64,000 nucleotides of DNA, taken from NCBI GenBank assembly GCA_934254585.1, contig CAKQLF010000001.1, forward strand, positions 248,001-312,000, in the 5' to 3' direction. Below are positions 33,183-42,415 of the stretch, in pieces; within the stretch, counting starts at the first letter, position 1; every line of letters begins with the position of its first letter. The position numbers and the translations under genes were made by a program. The stretch comes from an uncultured Alphaproteobacteria bacterium (lineage in GTDB: Bacteria > Pseudomonadota > Alphaproteobacteria > RF32 > CAG-239). The notes beneath the pieces were generated by a model, which was not told the DNA's origin, did no database searches, and worked only from the letters and a program-made list of their open reading frames with translations.

Positions 33183-33229
33183 AAGCATCACCAATACAAG
33201 CGGCAGGTATAAAAACCTGCCGTTTTTTG
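33183..33229 (+). repeat. Island-flanking repeat, copy 4 (short)
   Basis: The core at 33187-33207 matches copy 3 with one substitution. It includes the GGCAGG/CCTGCC hairpin and then diverges. Preceding bases (TAGCTCG, TGTGAG, TAAGC) resemble those before copy 2. This is the last copy before core DNA. Confidence 0.65.
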
Positions 33230-33237
33230 TATAAAGA

Positions 33238-33262
33238 AAACCCCGCGTTAGACGCGGGGTTT
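33238..33262. terminator. GC-rich intrinsic terminator
   Basis: The stem AAACCCCGCGT (33238-33248) pairs with ACGCGGGGTTT (33252-33262) around a 3-base loop, with T/A tracts beside it. It lies about 100 bases past the serine resolvase stop and may serve that gene. Confidence 0.8.
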
Positions 33263-33363
33263 AGTGTAGTTTATAGCGGTGAGTTTGACAAAGTGCTTCT
33301 AGTAATTACTTTAACACAAACTTTTTAGAAACTTAAAGCATAACCCCACAAAATGCTACAGAC

Positions 33364-33951
33364 TCAAAATTTACTTTTTATATAGCGATGTATTGTTATC
33401 CAACTGCAGTCCATCAATCTGGCCATTTCGGCTTTTGATATGCCTTTATTTATCAGTTCGACAATTTTATTATGTTTTTTCTCAAGTTTTTGATATGAAA
33501 GTCCTCGTGGTCGTCCAAGCCGTTTTCCCTCATCTTTTAGGCGTTTTAGCGAGTTTTTTGTTCGCTCGGAAATCAACTGGCGTTCCAACTCTCCGACTAA
33601 TGAAAAGGCAAAGGCTAAAATTTTACTTTGAATATCAGCACCTAAGCGGTAATTTTCTTTCAATGTCCAGATTTGGCAACCTTTTTCCAAACAATGTTGC
33701 AAAATTCCCATAACTTCAAGCAAATTTCTTCCTAAACGGCTTAATTCGGTTGCAATTAAAATATCTCCTTTTTTAAGCTTTTTCAATAATTTACCAAGTT
33801 TTCGTTCGGTGAGCAATTTGCGTGAAGAAATTGTTTCTGAAATCCATTTATCAATAGGGATATTGTGTTGTTGCGTATAAGTTAGAATTTCGTGTTGTTG
33901 GTTTTGGGTGTTTTGATGGTCGGTGCTAACCCGAATATAAGCGTAGTACAT
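33364..33951 (-). CDS. Small serine recombinase (resolvase/invertase)
   Basis: This 195-residue recombinase begins MYYAYIRVSTDHQNTQNQ, with the catalytic serine near residue 9, and has ELSRLGRNL near 70, GELERQLISERT near 122 and a C-terminal helix-turn-helix GISKAEMARLMDCSWITIHRY. It looks intact. AAGGAC precedes ATG 33951 by seven bases. It lies just outside the last repeat copy, so it could act in resolution or inversion at the tRNA-Glu hotspot or belong to an older element. No inverted repeats with an invertible promoter were found beside it. Confidence 0.9.
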   Translation of the reverse strand: MYYAYIRVSTDHQNTQNQQHEILTYTQQHNIPIDKWISETISSRKLLTERKLGKLLKKLKKGDILIATELSRLGRNLLEVMGILQHCLEKGCQIWTLKENYRLGADIQSKILAFAFSLVGELERQLISERTKNSLKRLKDEGKRLGRPRGLSYQKLEKKHNKIVELINKGISKAEMARLMDCSWITIHRYIKSKF

Positions 33952-34116
33952 AAAAAAAGTCCTTATAGTCATTAATCCAGATTATGAAAGTTAGCAGAAA
34001 ACAGCATCTTTTAGGCGTGATAAAATAGAGGATTTTGGGAAAAGTTATTGACAATTTAGGCTAAAAAAGGTTACTTGATATTTAGTATATCTAATTATTA
34101 ATTAATAATTATTATT

Positions 34117-34620
34117 ATGGAAAAGGAAAAAGCTTTAATGAAAATTGTTAGGATTATGCAAGATAATAATCTTGACAGTAAAGAGGTGATAGATTTTGTT
34201 AAAAAACAAAATTCTCAGCTTCCGGAGTTTGATTTGCTTTGTTCGGTAAATGGTGTTTTAACCCGTCTTTCTTTTGCAGAGGGAAAAGATAAAAATCCGT
34301 GTGGATTATATCCGTTTGAGAAGGATAACCGATATTTGGAGCTTAAAGAATCGGAAGTTACTTTGCGTAAATTTGCTAAGGAAAATTTGTTGCCGGATGA
34401 AGATTTTTGTGAGCTGATTTACTTTATACTTCATCAAATAAATTTCGCTTTGAGTATATTGGAGCGGCCGTTGCTGAAAGGTGCTTATTTTGTCCGCGGA
34501 AAAACGTATGAAGATTTAAATTGGATAATCAGTTTTGATGATAACTCAACGGGGCGAATGTCCAGTGATTATTATGATGATAATGAACCGGCAAAGATTC
34601 GTTATTGCGGCGTTTTGTAA
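34117..34620 (+). CDS. Uncharacterised 167-residue protein
   Basis: I do not recognise this protein. It has no signal peptide or membrane segment. The N-terminal 30 residues are helical and charged (KALMKIVRIMQDNN). The rest is acidic with Leu/Phe-rich helices (FCELIYFILHQINFALSIL) and a C-terminal GRMSSDYYDDNEP. The gene is AT-rich but lies outside the repeats. It ends at a strong terminator and converges on ftsK. Confidence 0.55.
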   Translation: MEKEKALMKIVRIMQDNNLDSKEVIDFVKKQNSQLPEFDLLCSVNGVLTRLSFAEGKDKNPCGLYPFEKDNRYLELKESEVTLRKFAKENLLPDEDFCELIYFILHQINFALSILERPLLKGAYFVRGKTYEDLNWIISFDDNSTGRMSSDYYDDNEPAKIRYCGVL

Positions 34621-34654
34621 AATAAAGCGATAGTCTTGGGGCTATCGCTTTATT
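34621..34654 (+). terminator. Intrinsic terminator
   Basis: A 13-base-pair stem (34621-34633 with 34642-34654) starts at the base after the stop codon of the preceding gene, with T-rich sequence after it. It may also serve ftsK from the opposite strand. Confidence 0.85.
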
Positions 34655-34694
34655 GTTGACTTTAAATAAGGTCTTTTTAATAACTTAATTAAAT

Positions 34695-37523
34695 TTAATC
34701 AACTCCGATGACTTCGCGGCGGCCAACACGATCAGGGGCTGTCACCACTCCTTCATCTTCCATTCTTTCAATTAAAATGGCGGCACGGTTATAGCCAATC
34801 CGCAATTTGCGTTGAATATAGCTTATGGAAGCTTTTTTATCGGTGCGGACAATTTCAACCGCTTGGTTATATAAATCATCATCACCGCCGTTGCTGCCGC
34901 TCATTTCGCCTTTGTCAAACACCGGAGTGTCTTTGCCGGAGTTTAATTCTCCTTCCGTTACGTCTGCCACATATTTAGGCTCGCCTTCTGATTTTATAAA
35001 TTCAACAACGCCTTCAACTTCAGCATCGGTGACAAAGCAGCCGTGAACTCGTATCGGGCGCAGGCCTGACGGCATATAAAGCATATCACCCATACCAAGC
35101 AATTGTTCGGCACCTTTTTCGTTTAAGATGGTTTTACTGTCTATGCCGGTAGTGACGTGAAAGCTGATACGGCTTGGAAAATTGGCTTTGATGGTACCGG
35201 TAATCACATCAACAGACGGACGTTGCGTTGACATAATCAAGTGAATACCCGCAGCGCGAGCCATTTGCGCCAAACGTTGAATCGCCGCTTCTACTTCTTT
35301 GCCGGCTACCAGCATTAAGTCTGCCATTTCATCTACCACAATTACAATATAGGGCATTGGGGAAGTATCTATCAGCTGTTCTTCATAAAGCGGTCGACCG
35401 GTTTCTTTATCAAAACCGACTTGAATTGTTTTTTTGATTTCTTTGCCTGAGGCGCGCATATCTGCAACTTTTTGGTTATATCCGGCTATGTTGCGGACAT
35501 TTAATAAAGCCATTGCACGATAGCGGTCTTCCATTTCTCTTACTGCCCATTTCAGGCCGACAACCGCTTTAGCCGGATCGGTGATAACCGGTGTTAATAA
35601 ATGTGGAATTCCGTTGTACATTGAAAATTCAAGTTGTTTCGGGTCAATCATAATTAATTTGCATTGGTCCGGAGTCAGACGGAAAAGCAGGGACAAAATC
35701 ATTGAGTTGACGCCGACGGATTTTCCGGAACCGGTTGTACCTGCCACCAAAAGGTGAGGCATTTTGGCCAAATCGGCGTAAACGTGTTGACCGCCAATGT
35801 CTTTACCAAGTGATACGTTCAGAATGTTTTTGCTGTTTTTAAATTCAGCATCTTCAAGTAATTCGCGCAGCCAAACGGTTTGACGTTTTTCATTCGGTAA
35901 TTCGATACCAATGGTGTTATGACCGCTGACTACGGCCATACGAACCGAGGCTACAGCCATAGAGCGGGCAATGTCATCGGACAAACCAATCACGCGAGCC
36001 GTTCGTGTACCAGGAGCCGGTTCAAGTTCGTATAAAGTCACTACCGGACCGGGGCGTACTTTGACAATTTTGCCTTTTATGCCAAAATCTTGCAAAACAG
36101 TTTCCAATTTGGCGGCGTTTTCTTTGAGCAAGTTTTCATCGTATTCTATATCGCCGGAATCTTTGGGTATAGATAGAAGATTGATGTCCGGAAGATGATA
36201 TGTTTTTTTCTCGTCAGTTTTGTTTATAGCCTCTGTTTTTGCGGTTTTATCGGTCAGAGAAGCTGATTTCGTTGTTGTTTTTTCGGTTGGTGCAAATGTC
36301 GGAACAGGGGTTGGTTCAATTCGATTGCTTGCAGTTTGTTGCACTTGTTTCGTGACCGGTTGTTGAGCTTGTAAACTTGAAGTTTCAGCGATGTTTGTCG
36401 GTTTTAAGCTGAGTAATTCTTCTTGTTGAGGCAGCGGAGACAAGGCAGATGTAGAATTTTTAGCCGGAACAGAGCGGCTTCCTTCGGTTTGGTAGATGTC
36501 TTCCGGAGTAATTTTTTTAGATGGTTTTTTGGTGTTCTGGTTGGCAAAGTCACCTTCTTTAATAAAGTCAAAAGTCGGATTATAACTGTTTCCAGAGGCA
36601 AAAGCAGGCTCACTGCCGGTAGTTTCAACAGCAAGATTTCCATAGTCGGAAGTGGCTGATTTGGGTAACTCGATGGTCAAATTGCCGCTTTGAGTTGCGG
36701 CGGAAACTGGTGAGATGTTATTTTGACTACGCATAAATTGCGGGGTGACAAGATTTTCTTTTTGCTCGAAACTCGGTTCAACTCGTTTTTGCGGAGTAAG
36801 TTGTTTTTTGCTGTGCAGCTTATTTTGCAAATAACTCGGATTGATTTCTTTAAATTCTTTGAAGTTTTTAATATTTGCAAGATGTTTTGCAATATTGACG
36901 ACCATACTGCTGAAAGTTTGTAACATTCGGAACAGACGTTCGCTCAAACGCAGCCATAAAGTGAAGGTTATGCCGGCGGCAAAGTTAAAGGACAAGACGC
37001 TGACAAATAAAACAATTCCTTCTAATAAGAGTGTATTATATGAGAAATTGAGCATATTTATATAGTTGTTAAGCGGTCGGCTGATGACGCGACTCCATTC
37101 GCCTGTAAGGTTGTAAGGCAGGTTAAAACGCCCTAAAAAAGAACTGCTGGTCAAATCCAGAAAAGCTGAAAAACATAACATTCCGACTAACCAAGCAAAA
37201 ATACGCATTTTATATTCGGCAAAAGCTTGATAGCGAACTAATCCTAATCCCCATATCACGGGAACAATAAGATAAATTATCAGCGAAAGGCCAAAAGAAC
37301 TTAGCACAAAGTCCGCGCTATTTGCGCCAAACTGTCCCAACCAATTTTTTACGGCAACACCCGTTGCGGCGGCTTTGTTAAACGAAGGGTCGTCGGCGTG
37401 ATATCCCAAAAGGCTGATATAAACGAGCAGCGGAAAGATTATGAAACCTAATCCGATAACTTCACACAACAGTTTTTTCCACCAGCTTTTCGGCTGTTCT
37501 TTGGTTGTTTTTTTCTTTGCCAT
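34695..37523 (-). CDS. ftsK: DNA translocase FtsK
   Basis: This septum-located motor segregates and resolves chromosome ends at division. About four N-terminal membrane segments cover residues 20-200. A Gln/Thr/Lys-rich linker runs to about 450. The RecA-like motor has Walker A GTTGSGKSVG near residue 595 and Walker B IVVDEMADLM near 725, with STQRPSVDVITG after it. A C-terminal winged helix (ISYIQRKLRIGYNRAA) would read KOPS-type sequences. At 942 residues it is of usual size. A good binding site (GAGGT) precedes the ATG. It appears monocistronic. Confidence 0.96.
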   Translation of the reverse strand: MAKKKTTKEQPKSWWKKLLCEVIGLGFIIFPLLVYISLLGYHADDPSFNKAAATGVAVKNWLGQFGANSADFVLSSFGLSLIIYLIVPVIWGLGLVRYQAFAEYKMRIFAWLVGMLCFSAFLDLTSSSFLGRFNLPYNLTGEWSRVISRPLNNYINMLNFSYNTLLLEGIVLFVSVLSFNFAAGITFTLWLRLSERLFRMLQTFSSMVVNIAKHLANIKNFKEFKEINPSYLQNKLHSKKQLTPQKRVEPSFEQKENLVTPQFMRSQNNISPVSAATQSGNLTIELPKSATSDYGNLAVETTGSEPAFASGNSYNPTFDFIKEGDFANQNTKKPSKKITPEDIYQTEGSRSVPAKNSTSALSPLPQQEELLSLKPTNIAETSSLQAQQPVTKQVQQTASNRIEPTPVPTFAPTEKTTTKSASLTDKTAKTEAINKTDEKKTYHLPDINLLSIPKDSGDIEYDENLLKENAAKLETVLQDFGIKGKIVKVRPGPVVTLYELEPAPGTRTARVIGLSDDIARSMAVASVRMAVVSGHNTIGIELPNEKRQTVWLRELLEDAEFKNSKNILNVSLGKDIGGQHVYADLAKMPHLLVAGTTGSGKSVGVNSMILSLLFRLTPDQCKLIMIDPKQLEFSMYNGIPHLLTPVITDPAKAVVGLKWAVREMEDRYRAMALLNVRNIAGYNQKVADMRASGKEIKKTIQVGFDKETGRPLYEEQLIDTSPMPYIVIVVDEMADLMLVAGKEVEAAIQRLAQMARAAGIHLIMSTQRPSVDVITGTIKANFPSRISFHVTTGIDSKTILNEKGAEQLLGMGDMLYMPSGLRPIRVHGCFVTDAEVEGVVEFIKSEGEPKYVADVTEGELNSGKDTPVFDKGEMSGSNGGDDDLYNQAVEIVRTDKKASISYIQRKLRIGYNRAAILIERMEDEGVVTAPDRVGRREVIGVD

Positions 37524-37694
37524 AACTACCTCAAATTTTTATGCAGACGTATGGTTTACATTGTAGTTTGAAATGTTCAAAAAATTATTAAAATGTTCTT
37601 CAAACAAAATAACTATGTTAATAAAAATTTTTGAAAAACTTGACATTTAATTAAAGAAATATACACTCAGCGCAGAATAGAGGAGAATATTTTA

Positions 37695-38639
37695 ATGAAA
37701 TATGCTTTTGTTTTCCCTGGTCAGGGTTCTCAGTTTGTGGGAATGGGACGGGAATTGGCCGATAATTTTGTTTCGGCGCGTGAAGTTTTCCAAGAAGTTA
37801 ACGAAGCGTTATCTCAAGACCTGTTTAAAGTTATGGTTGACGGGCCGGAGAGTGAATTGACGATGACTGCTAATACACAGCCGGCGTTGATGGCTTTTTC
37901 GATGGCGGTTGTGCGCGTTTTGGAAAAAGATTTCGGTATTAAGTTGAAAGACAAAGCGGCGTTTGTTGCCGGACATTCTCTCGGAGAATATTCAGCGGCT
38001 TGCAGTGCCGGAGTCTTTTCGCTAAGTGATACGGCTAAGCTGTTGCGAATCCGCGGAAACGCTATGCAAAATGCAGTTCCGTTCGGAGTTGGCGGTATGG
38101 CTGCCGTTTTGGGATTGTCTTATAAAGATGTCGGAGCATTGGTGGAAGCTTGCTCAAATGGTAAAGATATTTGTGTGGCGGCTAATGATAACTCCGATGG
38201 TCAGGTCGTTTTATCCGGCGCAATGTCGGCAATAGACCGCGCTGTGGAAATTGCTTCGGAATTTGGAGCGAGAAAATGTGTGAAATTGGCGGTTAGCGCG
38301 CCGTTCCACAGTCCGTTTATGCAACCGGCGGCCGAGGCAATGGCTCGTGCATTTATGAACGTTGAAGCAAATAATGCGGAGATTCCGCTGATAGCCAATG
38401 TGTTGGCTGCTCCAATAACGAATCATAAGGAAATTATTAAACATTTAATAGAACAAGTGACCGGTACAGTGCGGTGGCGTGAAACAATGGCTTATCTGCA
38501 AGAACAAGGGGTTACGGATTTTGTGGAACTTGGTGCCGGAAAGGTTTTGTCCGGTATAGCCAAGCGTAGCCACAAAGAAATGAATGCTTTTTCTGTTGGT
38601 TCAGTTGAAGATATTGAAGAACTGGCGAAAAATTTATAA
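37695..38639 (+). CDS. fabD: Malonyl-CoA:ACP transacylase FabD
   Basis: This enzyme loads malonyl groups onto acyl carrier protein at the start of fatty-acid elongation. It starts with FPGQGSQ at about 6-12, has the catalytic serine in GHSLGEYSAA near 93, and KLAVSAPFHSPFM near 195 carries the active-site histidine. At 314 residues it is of normal length. fabG follows 16 bases later, but acpP, often next in this cluster, is not here. Confidence 0.95.
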   Translation: MKYAFVFPGQGSQFVGMGRELADNFVSAREVFQEVNEALSQDLFKVMVDGPESELTMTANTQPALMAFSMAVVRVLEKDFGIKLKDKAAFVAGHSLGEYSAACSAGVFSLSDTAKLLRIRGNAMQNAVPFGVGGMAAVLGLSYKDVGALVEACSNGKDICVAANDNSDGQVVLSGAMSAIDRAVEIASEFGARKCVKLAVSAPFHSPFMQPAAEAMARAFMNVEANNAEIPLIANVLAAPITNHKEIIKHLIEQVTGTVRWRETMAYLQEQGVTDFVELGAGKVLSGIAKRSHKEMNAFSVGSVEDIEELAKNL

Positions 38640-38655
38640 TGAAAGGAATTTAAAT

Positions 38656-39393
38656 ATGTTTAGATTAGATGGCAAAGTTGCATTAATTACCGGTGCGGCC
38701 GGCGGTTTGGGACACAAAATTGCAAACACTTTGCACGCACAAGGTGCAATTTTGGCTTTGACAGATAGAAATGCCGAGGCTTTGGCGGCAATGAAAGCTG
38801 AATTGGGCGAAAATGTTGAATGTTTTGTGGCAAATTTGACCGATGGCGAAGCTATCATTCAATTGGTAAAAGATATTGAGGAAAAACTTGGTCGTATTGA
38901 TATTTTGGTAAATAACGCCGGTATGACTCGGGACAATTTGTTTATCAGAATGAGTGATGAAGATTGGCAGATGGTGCTTGATGTTAATTTGACTGCCGGT
39001 TTCAAATTGGCAAAGGCTGCAGTTCGCGGTATGATGAAACGTCGTTTCGGCCGTATTATCGGTATTGCTTCAGTGGTTGGCGTTATGGGAAATGCTGGTC
39101 AAGCTAACTATTCCGCTTCTAAAGCCGGTATGATTGCAATGAATAAATGTTTGGCTCAAGAAGTTGGTTCTCGCGGTATTACCGTAAATTCAATTGCGCC
39201 GGGATTTATCAGAACTCCGATGACAGATGTTTTATCTGATGATGTAAAGGCTGCTTTGTTGTCTAAGATTCCGGAAGCTAAATTGGGCGAAGCTCAAGAT
39301 ATTGCCAACGTTGTTGCTTTCTTGGCTTCTGATGAAGCTCAATATATTACAGGTCAAACCATTCACGTTAATGGCGGTATGGCTATGATTTAA
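38656..39393 (+). CDS. fabG: 3-oxoacyl-ACP reductase FabG
   Basis: This short-chain dehydrogenase performs the first reduction of fatty-acid elongation with NADPH. The cofactor site TGAAGGLG lies at about 12-19, NNAG near 85, and the catalytic triad is Ser in SVVG near 137 with Tyr-x3-Lys in YSASKAG near 150. Its 245 residues are typical. ATG 38656 has AAGGA seven bases upstream and gives the family start (M-F-x-L-x-G-K-V). It is in an operon with fabD and ends at a terminator. Confidence 0.95.
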   Translation: MFRLDGKVALITGAAGGLGHKIANTLHAQGAILALTDRNAEALAAMKAELGENVECFVANLTDGEAIIQLVKDIEEKLGRIDILVNNAGMTRDNLFIRMSDEDWQMVLDVNLTAGFKLAKAAVRGMMKRRFGRIIGIASVVGVMGNAGQANYSASKAGMIAMNKCLAQEVGSRGITVNSIAPGFIRTPMTDVLSDDVKAALLSKIPEAKLGEAQDIANVVAFLASDEAQYITGQTIHVNGGMAMI

Positions 39394-39418
39394 TCACTTT
39401 GATGATTGTATTTCAAAG

Positions 39419-39449
39419 GCGTCGAGTTTTTTCGGCGTCTTTTTTTTAT
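39419..39449 (+). terminator. fabG terminator
   Basis: The stem around GCGTCGA and TCGGCGT, with G-T wobbles, is followed by eight T residues from 39440. Confidence 0.75.
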
Positions 39450-39626
39450 GTTTTGCTACATATTGGCGATATTTTTATATAAAATTGCCAAACAGTGGTT
39501 TGTATTTGTTTTAGAATATAAATGTAACGGATTTTTTCATAAAAATAAAAGCTTAACATCTTGACAAAAATTAAAAATTGTACTTTATAAGGGCTGTTTA
39601 GAATTATATAAAAAGAATCTGAGGAA

Positions 39627-41366
39627 ATGATGTTGAAAAGAATATGGGAAAGATTTAGGTCTGACTACACGCCTAAATCTGTAGAAATTTTACGGAAAGG
39701 TTATAGTTTATCGCTATTCAAACGCGATTGTATTTCGGGTCTGACGGTTAGTATTGTATCGTTGCCGTTAGCTATGGCATTGGCAATTGCCAGCGGTTTA
39801 ACTCCGGCACAGGGTTTGTATACGGCAATTGTCGCCGGTTTTGTGATTGCCTTGATGGGCGGCTCCCGTTTTCAAATCGGCGGTCCGACAGGCGCGTTCG
39901 CTATTGTAGTTTTAGAAGTTTTACATAACTATGGATATAATGGTTTAATTGCCTCAATGATTTTGACCGGAGTTTTGTTGTTGATTGCCGGTTTTATGAA
40001 ATTAGGCAGCTATATTAAATATATTCCATATCCGGTGATTGTCGGCTTTACCGCTGGTATCGGTTTAATCCTTATCACTTCACAGATGAAAGATTTTTTG
40101 GGGTTGACCAGAGAAGATATTCCGAGTGACTTTTTGCAACGTTGGTATACATATATCATCAGCTTACCGCAAGCCAATTGGGCAGCTACATTTATTGGAT
40201 TTTTGTCTTTAGGCTTGTATTTGGGTATTAAGAAATTTACGCCGAAAATTCCGGTTTATTTAGCTATTTTGGTTGTTACAACCTTAGTTACCTGTATATT
40301 TAATTTGCCGGTGGAAACGATTGGCAGTAAATATGGTGATTTACCGAAGATGTTGCCGGCTCCTTCTTTTCCGGAGATGAACTTAGCCTTGTTTAAGCAG
40401 GTTTTTCCGAGCGCGTTGACAGTGGCGTTTTTGGCGGCGGTGGAATCATTGCTGAGTGCCAAGGTTGTAGACAGTATGAGCGGTGATGTCCATAATCCTA
40501 ACGCCGAGTTGATGGGGGAGGGATTGGCTAATATTGCGGCGGCAGCTTTCTTCGGCTTGCCGGCAACAGGCGCAATTGCTCGAACAGCGACAAATTATAA
40601 GGCTAATGCTTATTCTCCGGTTTCGGGAATGATGCAGTCCGTATTTTTGTTGACGTTTATGTTCTTTTTATCTCCGTTGGTTAAATATATTCCGCTTGCC
40701 AGTTTGGCTTTGATTTTGATTATGATTGGTTGGAATATGCTTAATCTGGATAAAATGTATGGCTTGATTAAACTGCTTCCGGGAGATAGGTACACTTTGT
40801 TGGTGACTGTGGTCTTAACTGTTGTTGTAAACTTGAGCGCGGCTATTGCCGTTGGCTTTATTATGGCTGCAGTAATCTTTATGCATCGTATGAGCAAGGA
40901 GATTGAATTGGCCAATATGGATGAAGTTTTGCCCGATGTTGAAAGTGAAGTGGCGCAAGATTTGCACGACAAAGGTATTGTGGTGGTAAGAGTAGCCGGT
41001 CCGCTTTTTTTTGGTGTGGTTACACAAATTTCTGAATTTTTCCGCCAGTTGGGTAAAAAACCGAATGTTGTAATTATCCGTATGGGACACGTTTCAATGA
41101 TTGATGCCAGTGGAGCAAATTTGATTGTGGAATTTATTCAAAAAATGCATCAAACGCAAACTAAGGTGATTATTTCAAACATAAAAACACAGCCAAAACG
41201 GGTTTTACACCAAGCTTTTGCCAATGCTCACATTCGCTTGTCCGATATTTCTACGGCCTCAAATTATGACAACGCCGTGAAAATGGCAAAACGTTATGTA
41301 AGCCGCAAAAATAAGGAAAAAGCTGCAAAAGAAGTAGCTGCAGCGGCAAATATGGCGGCAGAATAA
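39627..41366 (+). CDS. SulP-family anion transporter with STAS domain
   Basis: This inner-membrane transporter, related to SLC26, moves sulfate, bicarbonate or dicarboxylates. The membrane part (about 30-440, 12-14 helices) has SIVSLPLAMALAIASGLTPAQGLYTA near 40, GGSRFQIGGPTGAF near 80, and AAVESLLSAKVVD near 270. A cytoplasmic STAS domain (about 450-550) has VAGPLFFG and IRMGHVSMIDASG. The C-terminus is Ala/Lys-rich. It stands alone with a terminator. Substrate is not predictable from the sequence. Confidence 0.9.
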   Translation: MMLKRIWERFRSDYTPKSVEILRKGYSLSLFKRDCISGLTVSIVSLPLAMALAIASGLTPAQGLYTAIVAGFVIALMGGSRFQIGGPTGAFAIVVLEVLHNYGYNGLIASMILTGVLLLIAGFMKLGSYIKYIPYPVIVGFTAGIGLILITSQMKDFLGLTREDIPSDFLQRWYTYIISLPQANWAATFIGFLSLGLYLGIKKFTPKIPVYLAILVVTTLVTCIFNLPVETIGSKYGDLPKMLPAPSFPEMNLALFKQVFPSALTVAFLAAVESLLSAKVVDSMSGDVHNPNAELMGEGLANIAAAAFFGLPATGAIARTATNYKANAYSPVSGMMQSVFLLTFMFFLSPLVKYIPLASLALILIMIGWNMLNLDKMYGLIKLLPGDRYTLLVTVVLTVVVNLSAAIAVGFIMAAVIFMHRMSKEIELANMDEVLPDVESEVAQDLHDKGIVVVRVAGPLFFGVVTQISEFFRQLGKKPNVVIIRMGHVSMIDASGANLIVEFIQKMHQTQTKVIISNIKTQPKRVLHQAFANAHIRLSDISTASNYDNAVKMAKRYVSRKNKEKAAKEVAAAANMAAE

Positions 41367-41384
41367 ATTATTTGTTGCGCTTAG

Positions 41385-41415
41385 AAAAAGAGAGGCTCGC
41401 GGCTTCTCTTTTTTT
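41385..41415 (+). terminator. Terminator after the SulP gene
   Basis: AAAGAGAGGC pairs with GCTTCTCTTT around a short loop, followed by a T tract. Between it and 41647 there is no gene. A conspicuous double AAGGAG (41600-41625) lies there. Confidence 0.75.
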
Positions 41416-41647
41416 ATTGCCAAAATAGAAAAAATATTGTATAATGAAGCTGTATTTATAAGTATTTTATTTAAAATTTTGTTTATTATTTGAGCCTTTT
41501 TCATAGTTTAACTGAGTTTACTCTTTTAACTTTGATTGCTTTTATAATTTTCAGAAATTCTAAATATTGTACTATATTTAATTTTTTTGAGTATTAATTT
41601 AAGGAGGATTAGTTTAAGGAGCGAACCTCATTAAAAAAAGTTATATT

Positions 41648-42358
41648 ATGAAAAAGTTTTTTGCAACATTCGTAATGATGATGGTATGTGTACTTTCTGT
41701 TATGGCTACTGATGTTTATAAAGTCAGATTTGTAAAGATTGGTACAGGTGATAGAGGGACGGAAGTCATTTGTGAGGGAAGTAAAACATTTTATGCTCCT
41801 TTACGAGATTTACGACTGAGATCTTTTTTTAACACTCTTCGCGCAGGCGATATTGTTGAGGTTGAAGAGTATGAAAACAGAATCTTAGCCATTCGCAAGA
41901 TTGGTCATGAGGCTCCTTCTGGTATGACTAACGGTGTTATCGTTGACAATGCTAACAACTATGGCGGTTATTATGGTGGCGGTTACTATGGTGGCGGTTA
42001 TGCTTCTGTAGAAACTAAGAATGTTGGTGTAGGTTATGACCCTTATACCGGTGTTCATGTACGCGTTAATGGTACTTATGTTAATCTTCCTATTCGTTTC
42101 AAGAATAAGAGAGCTAACAATAGTGGTAATTATACTGTTGAAAACAACGGTGGTATGGTTACTGCAAATCCTGCAACACGTCCAGCTGTAAAGACTGTCA
42201 AGACTGTTAAGGCCAGCGATTTATATGGTTATTCAAATCAGACTGTTCGCACATCATCAACTGTTTCGACTTCTTCTGTTTCTGCTCCGGCAAAGGCAAA
42301 GAAAGTTTCAAGAACAACCGGTTGTGGCTATGACTTGTCTAGTCTTGCCGGTATGTAG
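41648..42358 (+). CDS. Exported Gly/Tyr-repeat protein
   Basis: This 236-residue protein has a signal peptide at 1-21 (FVMMMVCVLSVMA). A compact N-terminal domain (about 22-95) has VYKVRFVKIGTGDRGTEVICEGS. A Gly/Tyr run (YGGYYGGGYYGGGY, near 105-118) follows, then a Thr/Ser/Val-rich region and a C-terminal GCGYDLSSLAGM. It is not recognised. No SD lies at normal spacing; AAGGAG elements lie 23-45 bases upstream. Codon choice (more ACT/GCT and fewer TTG) differs from the neighbours and suggests strong expression. It ends at a strong terminator. Confidence 0.6.
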   Translation: MKKFFATFVMMMVCVLSVMATDVYKVRFVKIGTGDRGTEVICEGSKTFYAPLRDLRLRSFFNTLRAGDIVEVEEYENRILAIRKIGHEAPSGMTNGVIVDNANNYGGYYGGGYYGGGYASVETKNVGVGYDPYTGVHVRVNGTYVNLPIRFKNKRANNSGNYTVENNGGMVTANPATRPAVKTVKTVKASDLYGYSNQTVRTSSTVSTSSVSAPAKAKKVSRTTGCGYDLSSLAGM

Positions 42359-42366
42359 TAAAAAAG

Positions 42367-42399
42367 AAAGCACTTTAACTGTAAGGTTAAAGTGCTTTT
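42367..42399. terminator. Intrinsic terminator
   Basis: The 13-base stem AAAGCACTTTAAC (42367-42379) with GTTAAAGTGCTTT (42386-42398) has A and T tracts on its sides. It lies between convergent genes and can serve both. Confidence 0.85.
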
Positions 42400-42415
42400 G
42401 CGTTTTTAGAATAAA

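Noticed and set aside
33264..33363. Invertible promoter next to the small serine recombinase
   Set aside because: No pair of inverted repeats flanking a promoter was found on either side of the gene.
41960..42003. Short tandem repeat resembling a repeat array
   Set aside because: It is in-frame coding for Gly/Tyr repeats of an exported protein. It is not a CRISPR array; none was seen in the window.
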